Positions 57,617-64,000 of a DNA stretch of 64,000 bases are shown in pieces (the stretch's first letter is position 1; each line of letters begins with the position of its first letter). A program made the position numbers and the translations under genes. A model generated the notes under the pieces. That model saw only the letters and a list, made by a program, of their open reading frames with translations. It had not been told where the DNA came from and did not search any database. Origin of the DNA: Caballeronia cordobensis (GTDB taxonomy: Bacteria > Pseudomonadota > Gammaproteobacteria > Burkholderiales > Burkholderiaceae); the NCBI RefSeq assembly GCF_001544575.2, contig NZ_FCNY02000003.1, forward strand, positions 1-64,000. Direction: 5' to 3'.

Positions 57617-60156
57617 GCGCGATTACGCCCGCCCGCCGACCGCTCGACACCCTCACGCGCTGGCTGCTCGGCGCGCAATGGCGCAGCCATCGCGGACGCG
57701 CGCTCGTCGCGATGCTGACCATCGCGCTCGGCGTCGGCCTGGGCTACGCGGTGCAACTCATCAACGGCGCGGCCTTCAACGAGTTTTCCGCCGCCGCGCG
57801 CAGTCTCTCGGGGCAAGCGGACTTGCAGGTGCGCGGCGCGCAGCCGTTCATCGATGAAAACGTCTATCCGCGGCTCGCGACGCGCGCGGGCGTCGCGCTC
57901 GCGAGTCCGGTGCTCGAAGTCGACGTCGCCGTGCCCGGCAAGACCACGCCGCTCAAGGTGCTCGGCATCGACGTGTTCCGCGCGAAACGCATCGCGCCGG
58001 ATCTGACCGGCGTGCCGTCGCCGGATGCGCCGCTCGACGCGCTCGATCAGGACGCGATCTTCCTCTCGCCCGCAGCGCTCGCGTGGCTCGGCGCGCGCGA
58101 TGGCGCTTCGGTCGAACTGCAAAGCGGCACGTCGCCGGTACGCCTGCGCGTCGCGGGCGGCATTACGCGCACGCGCCCCGGCCAGCGCATCGCGGTCATG
58201 GACATTGCCGCCGCGCAGACCCATTTCCGGATGACGGGCAAGCTCTCGCGCGTCGATCTGCAACTGGCGCGCGGCGTCGATCGCGACGCGTTTCGCGAGA
58301 CGCTGCAACGCGAACTGGGCGGCAGGCTCGTCGTCACCGGGACAAGCGATGTGGAAAGCCGCACGGATCGGCTCTCGCGGGCGTATCGCATCAATATGAA
58401 CGTGCTGGCGCTGGTCGCGCTTTTCACCGGCGCGTTTCTCGTGTTTTCGACGCAGGCTGCGGGCGTCGTGCGCCGGCGTGCCCAATTCGCGATGCTGCGC
58501 GTGCTCGGCATGACGCGCGCGTCGCTGGTGCGCCAGATCATGCTCGAAGGCGCGCTGCTCGGCGTCGCGGGCGGCGTGCTCGGCATCGCGCTCGGTTTTG
58601 CCGTGGCGGCGTTCGCACTGCGCTTTTTCGGCAGCGATCTCGGCGGCGGCTATTTTCCGGGCGTCGAGCCGCGCGTCGCGTTCGAGCCGGTCGCGAGCGC
58701 GATCGTTCTTGCGCTCGGCATCGGCGTCGCGCTCGCGGGCACGCTCGTTCCCGCGCTCGAAGCGGCGCGCGCCCGCCCCGCGCCCGCGCTGAAAGCCGGC
58801 AGCGAAGAGGCCGCGCTCACGCCGCTCGGCAAGCCGTGGCCCGCGCTCGCGTGCCTCGCGGCGGGCGCCGCGCTGACGCAGGCGCCGCCCGTCTTCGATG
58901 CGCCCATCGCCGGTTACGTGGCCGTCGCGCTGCTGCTCGTCGGCGGCATTGCGCTGATGCCGCGCGTCACGGCCATCGTGTTCCGGCGCGCAGCGAAGCC
59001 GCGCAGCGCCGTTGCGACGCTCGCGCTCGCGCGGCTCGCGAATGCGCCGGGGCAGGCGTCGATCGCCATGGGCGGCGTGCTGTCGAGTTTCACGCTGATC
59101 GTCGCGATGGCGATCATGGTCACGAGCTTTCGCGTGTCGGTGGAAGACTGGCTCGCGCATCTGCTGTCAGCGGATCTCTATGTGCGCATGGCGTCGAGCG
59201 GCGACACGGGCGGCCTCGATCCGGAACAGCAGCGGCAGATTGCGGGCGCGAACGGCGTCGCCCATGCGGCGTTCACGCGCGCGTCGAAACTGACGCTCGA
59301 TGCCGCGAAGCCGCCCGTCGCGCTGATCGCCCGCGAACTCGATGCCGCCGATCCCGGCGCGACGCTGCAAATGACCGGCGACGCGTTGCCGCCTTCGTCG
59401 TGGCGCGAAGGCGAGACGCCCGTGTGGGCCTCCGAGGCGATGGCCGATCTCTACGGGTATCGCGTCGGCGAGCGCGTGAGCCTGCCGGTGGGCGGGGCGG
59501 GCGAGCGCTTCGTCGTCGCGGGCATCTGGCGCGACTACGTGCGGCAGACGGGCGCGCTGCAGATGCGCATCGGCGATTACCGGCGGCTCACCGGCGACAC
59601 GGCCGCGACCGATATCGCCATCACGTTGCGGGCGGGATCGAGCGCGGCGCAGGTCATCGGCGCGATCAGGGCGCTGCCCTTCGGCGGCGCGCTCGAATTT
59701 TCCGAGCCGGGCGAAATCCGCGCGCGCACGCTGACCATTTTCGACCGCAGCTTTGCCGTGACCTATCTGCTGGAAGCGGTGGCGATCGTGATCGGCCTCT
59801 TCGGCGTCGGCGCGACGTTCTCGATGCAGACGCTCGCGCGCTCGCGCGAATTCGGCATGCTGCGTCACGTCGGCGTGACGCGCGCGCAGATTCTCGCGCT
59901 GCTCGCGTCCGAAGCCGGATGGCTCACGCTGCTCGGCATCGCGATGGGCTGCGCGCTCGGCTTTGCGATCAGCCTGATTCTGGTGTTCGTCGTCAATCCG
60001 CAGTCGTTTCACTGGAGCATGTCGCTGCACATTCCGTGGACGATGATCGCCGTCATCGCGTGCGTGATGCTCGTGTCGTCCTGCGCGACGGCGGTGCTGT
60101 CGGGACGGCGCGCTGTGTCCGTGGATGCGGTGCTCGCCGTGCGGGAGGACTGGTGA
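57613..60156 (+). CDS. FtsX-like ABC permease, duplicated (fused) form
   Basis: An 847-residue permease. After an N-terminal membrane segment (about 30-50) there is a periplasmic domain. A first FtsX block follows (about 260-400, NMNVLALVALFTGAFLVFSTQAAG), then segments near 430-520, a second periplasmic domain, and a last FtsX block (about 710-840). The size and internal symmetry indicate two permease halves joined in one chain (AttF plus AttG order in other systems). Such permeases usually drive extraction or export rather than import. The start overlaps the ATPase stop and the stop overlaps the next start. Confidence 0.88.
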   Translation: MSAITPARRPLDTLTRWLLGAQWRSHRGRALVAMLTIALGVGLGYAVQLINGAAFNEFSAAARSLSGQADLQVRGAQPFIDENVYPRLATRAGVALASPVLEVDVAVPGKTTPLKVLGIDVFRAKRIAPDLTGVPSPDAPLDALDQDAIFLSPAALAWLGARDGASVELQSGTSPVRLRVAGGITRTRPGQRIAVMDIAAAQTHFRMTGKLSRVDLQLARGVDRDAFRETLQRELGGRLVVTGTSDVESRTDRLSRAYRINMNVLALVALFTGAFLVFSTQAAGVVRRRAQFAMLRVLGMTRASLVRQIMLEGALLGVAGGVLGIALGFAVAAFALRFFGSDLGGGYFPGVEPRVAFEPVASAIVLALGIGVALAGTLVPALEAARARPAPALKAGSEEAALTPLGKPWPALACLAAGAALTQAPPVFDAPIAGYVAVALLLVGGIALMPRVTAIVFRRAAKPRSAVATLALARLANAPGQASIAMGGVLSSFTLIVAMAIMVTSFRVSVEDWLAHLLSADLYVRMASSGDTGGLDPEQQRQIAGANGVAHAAFTRASKLTLDAAKPPVALIARELDAADPGATLQMTGDALPPSSWREGETPVWASEAMADLYGYRVGERVSLPVGGAGERFVVAGIWRDYVRQTGALQMRIGDYRRLTGDTAATDIAITLRAGSSAAQVIGAIRALPFGGALEFSEPGEIRARTLTIFDRSFAVTYLLEAVAIVIGLFGVGATFSMQTLARSREFGMLRHVGVTRAQILALLASEAGWLTLLGIAMGCALGFAISLILVFVVNPQSFHWSMSLHIPWTMIAVIACVMLVSSCATAVLSGRRAVSVDAVLAVREDW

Positions 60157-61229
60157 TGCGGACGTTGCTTCTGATGTTGCTGCTGTCGTCGATGAGCGCA
60201 TTTGCCGATGAACCCGTTTTCGCGCCTGTCGTGCCTGGGCGCGCCATCGAGTGGCCGCGGGACAGCGGCGCGCACCCGGCGTATCGCACAGAATGGTGGT
60301 ACGCGACGGGCTGGCTCGATACGCCCGATCATCGGCCGCTCGGCTTTCAGATCACGTTTTTTCGCTCGAATACTGGGAAGAAGGCGGATGCGAGTGCGTT
60401 CGATCCGTCGCAGTTGATCATCGCGCACGCGGCGTTGTCGGACCCGGCGCACGGACGCCTCGTTCACGATCAGAACGTCGCGCGGCAGGGCTTCGGCCTC
60501 GCGTACGCGAAAGACGGCAACACGGACGTGAAGCTTGACGCGTGGCGCATGACGCGCGCGGCGGACGGCAGCTATTCGGTGATCGCCGATGCGGCGGGAT
60601 TCGCGCTTCATCTGACCTTCACGCCGACGCAGCCGCCGATGATGCAGGGCGACGGCGGCTATTCGCGCAAGGGTCCGGTGCCCGAGCAGGCGAGCTACTA
60701 CTACAGCGAGCCGCAACTGAATGTGACGGGCAGCGTGACGCCGCCATCGACGAACAAGCGTGTCGATGTGACGGGCCGCGCGTGGCTCGATCACGAATGG
60801 TCGAGCACGCTGCTTTCGCCGGACGCCGCCGGCTGGGACTGGCTCGGCGCGAATCTCGACGACGGCTCCGCGCTGATGGTGTTCAAAGTCCGCAGCCGCG
60901 ACGGGCGCGCGGTCTGGGCGCACGCCGCGCTGCGCGCGCCCGGTGGCGAGACGAAGCAGTTCGGCCCGGGCGAGGTCGAGTTCACGCCCGAGCGGCAATG
61001 GCGCTCGCCGCGCACGAACACGGTTTATCCGGTGGCGATGAACGTACGCGTCGGCGCAATGCGCTGGCGCTTAAGTCCGCTCATCGACGATCAGGAACTC
61101 GACTCGCGCGATTCGACCGGCGCGCTGTATTGGGAAGGCGCGGTGACGCTGGAGGGAGAGGGCGGGCGAGGGCGGGGTTATCTCGAACTGACGGGGTATG
61201 GGAAGGCGCTGGAGGTGGAGAAGCGGTGA
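60156..61229 (+). CDS. Secreted lipocalin-like protein of the AttH/CrtC family
   Basis: A 357-residue protein with a short signal peptide (cut near AFA-DE). The body has the CrtC/AttH pattern: HPAYRTEWWYATGWLD, FQITFFRS, SYYYSEPQLNVTG, RAWLDHEWSS and WDWLGANLDDG. The family contains carotenoid 1,2-hydratase and periplasmic lipid-handling proteins. No carotenoid genes are nearby, so a lipocalin role with the ABC exporter is more likely. GGGAGG lies eight bases before the ATG, which overlaps the permease stop. Confidence 0.85.
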   Translation: MRTLLLMLLLSSMSAFADEPVFAPVVPGRAIEWPRDSGAHPAYRTEWWYATGWLDTPDHRPLGFQITFFRSNTGKKADASAFDPSQLIIAHAALSDPAHGRLVHDQNVARQGFGLAYAKDGNTDVKLDAWRMTRAADGSYSVIADAAGFALHLTFTPTQPPMMQGDGGYSRKGPVPEQASYYYSEPQLNVTGSVTPPSTNKRVDVTGRAWLDHEWSSTLLSPDAAGWDWLGANLDDGSALMVFKVRSRDGRAVWAHAALRAPGGETKQFGPGEVEFTPERQWRSPRTNTVYPVAMNVRVGAMRWRLSPLIDDQELDSRDSTGALYWEGAVTLEGEGGRGRGYLELTGYGKALEVEKR

Positions 61230-61530
61230 GGCTCCCGAAAACGGCTTATGCGGGCTATCCCCTGACAATGCCCGCTAACATCGTACAAAAATATAAAAAG
61301 TGACAGCTTAAGTTTCACTTAAGAATCGTCTCATAGTCTCGACCCGACCCCGACAGACCTCGCCGCGCCCGATGCCGATCCGCCTCGATCCTCAGTTTTA
61401 CCTGACGATAGGCCCATTTTCGCGGCAAATCGAGTAACGCGCGCTTGTCCGCCGCTCGCGGCCCGAACGCCGCGCCCATTATTCCCGACCGACGCGTACA
61501 CCGCGCGCCGCTCGTCCGCGCTTTCCTCCC
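61230..61530. other. Intergenic region before the M23 peptidase gene
   Basis: About 300 bases. The first 90 are AT-rich (TACAAAAATATAAAAAG, 61283-61299) with a weak dyad around CTTAAG at 61307-61322, and probably hold the 3' end of the exporter operon. The rest probably holds the peptidase promoter. A minus-strand frame crossing it is antisense to the peptidase. Confidence 0.4.
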
Positions 61531-62505
61531 ATGCCGTTTTTTCCCGCAACGGCCTTGCCCGGCAAGGCAGGCAGACTGCTTTTCACTTGCGCGATCGGTT
61601 CCGTATGCACCGTCGTGATCTGCAACGCGCTTCATCGTCCGCACGTGCCGTCCCTGGACAAGGACGACGCGCCCGCCGTCTCGCTCCGTCAACCGGCGGT
61701 TCCGGCGCCGGGGCAGTTCGTCGGGCCGCCGACACCCGTGCGCATCACCGAAAGCGCGACGGTCCATGAGACGTTCTCGGATACCGCGCAAAGTCTCGGC
61801 ATCGATACGGACACGATCGCGACGCTCACCGAGGCGTTCGCCGGCAACGTCGATCTGCGGCGCGATCTGCGCCAGGGCGACACGCTGAGCGTCATCTACG
61901 ACCGGCCTCAAAGCGAACCGCTCGCCGTGCGTCTCACGACGGGTTCGTCGTCGCACGACGTGTTCCTTTATCGCGATTCGAACGGCGAAACACGCTATTA
62001 CTCGAAGGACGGCGACAGCACGAAACCCGCGTTCTCCCGCTATCCACTGGCTTTCACGCGCGTATCGTCGGACTTCTCGCTGCGACGGCTCGATCCGGTC
62101 ACGCATCGCTGGCAGAGTCACGACGGCGTCGATCTCGCCGCGCCCAGCGGCACGCCCGTGCACGCGACGGCGCAGGGCACGGTGACCTTCGTCGGCAGGC
62201 AGACGGGCTACGGCAAGGTGGTCATGCTCGAAAACCCGCCGCCTTATTCGACCGTGTACGCGCATCTGTCGCGTTTCGCGAAGGGCATCCGCAATGGCGA
62301 CACGGTGAAGCGCGGCCAGGTGATCGGCTATGTCGGCGAGACCGGCTGGGCGACGGGGCCGCATCTGCACTACGAAGTCCGTATCGGCGACATCGCGATG
62401 GACCCGCTCACGGTCGAATTGCCCGGCGACGATCGTCTGCACGGCGAGGAACGCCGGCGCTTCGCCAAGGAAGCGGAAAGTCTGAGCGCCGAACTCGCCG
62501 GTTGA
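61531..62505 (+). CDS. M23-family (LytM) murein endopeptidase
   Basis: A 324-residue protein with an N-terminal membrane segment (about 15-33). A LysM/OapA-like region follows (GIDTDTIATLTEAF; LRQGDTLSVIYD). The C-terminal LytM domain has zinc ligands in HDGVDLAAPSGTP near 195 and TGPHLHYEV near 275. The catalytic set looks intact, unlike EnvC-type regulators. It should cut peptidoglycan cross-links in the periplasm, like MepM. It converges on the GGDEF gene. Confidence 0.88.
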   Translation: MPFFPATALPGKAGRLLFTCAIGSVCTVVICNALHRPHVPSLDKDDAPAVSLRQPAVPAPGQFVGPPTPVRITESATVHETFSDTAQSLGIDTDTIATLTEAFAGNVDLRRDLRQGDTLSVIYDRPQSEPLAVRLTTGSSSHDVFLYRDSNGETRYYSKDGDSTKPAFSRYPLAFTRVSSDFSLRRLDPVTHRWQSHDGVDLAAPSGTPVHATAQGTVTFVGRQTGYGKVVMLENPPPYSTVYAHLSRFAKGIRNGDTVKRGQVIGYVGETGWATGPHLHYEVRIGDIAMDPLTVELPGDDRLHGEERRRFAKEAESLSAELAG

Positions 62506-62518
62506 AGCCTCACGCGTG

Positions 62519-63664
62519 TCAGGCGACGAGCCCGACCGCCTCGCGCTCGGCCGCCGAAACCCAGCGGCGCTTGCCCGCGCGCTTCGCTTCGTAGAGCGCG
62601 TTGTCCGCGTCGCGCAGGACGCCGTCGAGTTCGTCGTGATGATGGCCGAACATCGCAATGCCAATGCTCACGCCGATTTCGAGCGGCGCGGCGCCATCGG
62701 GTTGAAACGGCTTCGCGAGTTCGTGCACGATCAGGTCCGCGAGCACGAGCGGATCGGCGTGCGGCGGCGTGACGATCACGAATTCGTCGCCGCCGAGGCG
62801 CGCGACCAGCGAACCCTCGCCCGACAGATGCCGCAAGCGCCGCGCGACCAGCGCGAGCAGCGTGTCGCCGACTTCGTGGCCGTGGGCATCGTTGACGGCC
62901 TTGAAGCCGTCGAGGTCGAGATAAAGCAGCGCGGCGTGGACCGGCGCGCGTGAACGCACGGCCTGAAACAGACCCGCGCGGTTGAGCAGGCCGGTCAGCT
63001 CGTCGTGGCGCGCGCGGCGGTCGTTTTCCTGTTCGGCTTTCATCGTCGAGACGAGCATGCCGTTCAGGCGCCACGCGGCGGCGCTCATCGCGAAAAGATA
63101 AAAGGGAATCTGCAGCAGCGTGAGCCAGAGCGTCGGCTCGTCGGCCAGTATCGCGCCGAGGCAGCACGGTCCGAGCGACAGAAAGATCATCACCGCGACG
63201 AGACGCGGCGCGCCGAAATTGCGGAAGCAGATGCCGCCGACCATCGCGGCCGCCGAAAGAAAGGAGAGCGTCGCCGCGACCCAGTCGCCGGACAGCACCG
63301 AAACGAGCGCGCCGTATCCGACCGTTGCGCCCCAAAGCGGCGCGAGCAGCACGTAGGCATCCGTCAACGTGGACTTGCGCTCGCGGGCGCGGCGGCGCGC
63401 CACGACCAGCACGAAAAGCCGCGCGAGACATACGGCGATTTCGAGCGCGAGCCAGATGTGGAAGGCCGTCGTCGGATGCCGCCGAGCCAGCACCCATGCG
63501 ACGGCGACCGTGTTCAGTACGCCGCCCGCGAAGATCGGCAGCGTGCCGAACAGGCTGCCGACCAGGGCGACGCGGATCGCGCGGGGGATATCGGCGCCCG
63601 CGTGCAGCAACCACGTCGCCGCACGTCCGCGCGGCAGGGTGAACACCTCAGTTTGATGATCCAT
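62519..63664 (-). CDS. Membrane-bound diguanylate cyclase
   Basis: A 381-residue protein from the ATG at 63664. Five or six membrane segments (about 28-195) lead to a GGDEF domain (HDELTGLLNRAGLF near 220; RLGGDEFVIV with GGDEF at 291-295), so synthesis of c-di-GMP is expected. No RxxD inhibitory site lies before the GGDEF motif, so product inhibition may be absent. The sensor part has no recognised ligand domain. The frame is open to 63916 but the upstream codons look non-coding. It may affect surface polysaccharide and motility. Confidence 0.88.
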   Translation of the reverse strand: MDHQTEVFTLPRGRAATWLLHAGADIPRAIRVALVGSLFGTLPIFAGGVLNTVAVAWVLARRHPTTAFHIWLALEIAVCLARLFVLVVARRRARERKSTLTDAYVLLAPLWGATVGYGALVSVLSGDWVAATLSFLSAAAMVGGICFRNFGAPRLVAVMIFLSLGPCCLGAILADEPTLWLTLLQIPFYLFAMSAAAWRLNGMLVSTMKAEQENDRRARHDELTGLLNRAGLFQAVRSRAPVHAALLYLDLDGFKAVNDAHGHEVGDTLLALVARRLRHLSGEGSLVARLGGDEFVIVTPPHADPLVLADLIVHELAKPFQPDGAAPLEIGVSIGIAMFGHHHDELDGVLRDADNALYEAKRAGKRRWVSAAEREAVGLVA

Positions 63665-63987
63665 GTTGGCTTTGAGCGGCGGCCCGGCGATGGCTGAAAC
63701 CTTTCGGTAAAAGCCGGGCCTCACTTCGGATAACGGTCGTGCGCATCCGAACTTTAGCCGCGCTCCTCGAAGCACGTTTGCGGTGCAATCGGCATCGCAT
63801 ACGCGATAAAAAATATTCATCCCGAGGCCGTTCTTGACATTTTGTCCGCTTCCCGGACTCCCGCAGCCCGCCGGGATATCGGCAAAAAAGTCCTTAGTCT
63901 TACAACCTGCTAACATGTAGGGCTGCTGTTGAGAATGATTCGTGTTTACGCTAGCTTTCCGACTCCAACGAAAGTGGAGCAGGATTT
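63665..63987. other. Divergent region before the GGDEF gene and the next gene
   Basis: A 323-base promoter region. A hairpin CTCCA, seven bases, TGGAG lies at 63963-63979 just before the start of the rightmost gene. It includes its GGAG ribosome site, so it might limit translation. Nothing else was recognised. Confidence 0.4.
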
Positions 63988-64000
63988 ATGGCTTACATGC
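63988..64000 (+). CDS. Start of a gene cut by the window edge
   Basis: ATG at 63988 with GGAG eight to eleven bases upstream opens a frame reading M-A-Y-M before the sequence ends. Too short to identify. Confidence 0.4.

Noticed and set aside
57250..59160. Minus-strand frame of 636 codons
   Set aside because: Antisense to the ABC ATPase and permease genes, with the Arg-rich composition typical of shadow frames.
61315..62664. Minus-strand frame of 449 codons
   Set aside because: Opposite the M23 peptidase, which has a membrane segment and zinc-ligand motifs.

Overview
The window is high-GC DNA from a beta-proteobacterium, most likely a member of the Burkholderiaceae (Paraburkholderia, Caballeronia or Burkholderia type). 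This rests on the codon and GC character, the aromatic-catabolism gene set, the number of LysR, AAHS and ACS-type genes, and lipoprotein and domain families common in that group. No rRNA, tRNA, insertion sequence, phage or CRISPR element was recognised. The left edge cuts a secreted repeat protein and the right edge cuts a gene after its first codons.

Positions 1-11631 hold envelope and surface functions: a secreted Gly-rich then His/Gly/Asp-repeat protein, a glycoside-hydrolase-like lipoprotein, a GT2 glycosyltransferase, a GDSL/SGNH lipoprotein, a pectate-lyase-fold protein, a MurJ/MATE-type flippase, and an unusual single-module synthetase (acetoacetyl-CoA-synthetase-like adenylation, carrier, thioesterase). 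Positions 11987-20293 hold flavohaemoglobin hmp, a sulfonate operon ssuADCB, and a divergent Lrp-type regulator facing aroP and an aromatic aminotransferase.

Positions 20361-27230 hold an acyl-CoA-ligase-like gene and then a catabolic module: an ACS-family importer, a BKACE (beta-keto acid cleavage) enzyme with an altered metal motif and a 3-hydroxyacyl/carnitine-type dehydrogenase on one strand, a Crp/Fnr regulator, and a 4HBT thioesterase with an SDR dehydrogenase on the other strand. Two near-matching palindromes sit in the two promoter regions. A paralogous module (ACS importer, BKACE, SDR, GntR regulator) lies at 52783-56794.

Positions 27237-48411 form a near-complete route from mandelate to muconolactone and 3-oxoadipate enol-lactone. 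It comprises mdlC, mdlB and mdlA, an AAHS transporter, a benzaldehyde dehydrogenase, benABCD, catA, catB, catC, benE and a second AAHS transporter (benK-like), plus two LysR regulators. BenM/CatM-like ATAC-N7-GTAT dyads lie before catB and, as one-mismatch versions, before catA and the benK-like gene. The last two share the longer pattern TATAGCC-N13-GTRTTGGAC. The ben operon continues without a gap into a Rid-family gene and two translationally coupled dynamin-like GTPases, which is the most unexpected arrangement in the window.

Positions 48412-50031 are a patch of very small orphan genes, including a diverged paralogous pair. Positions 50366-64000 hold a PQQ-type beta-propeller lipoprotein, a DUF1993 protein, the second BKACE module, an AttEFGH-like export set (ATPase, fused permease, CrtC/AttH-like secreted protein), an M23 peptidase, and a membrane diguanylate cyclase.
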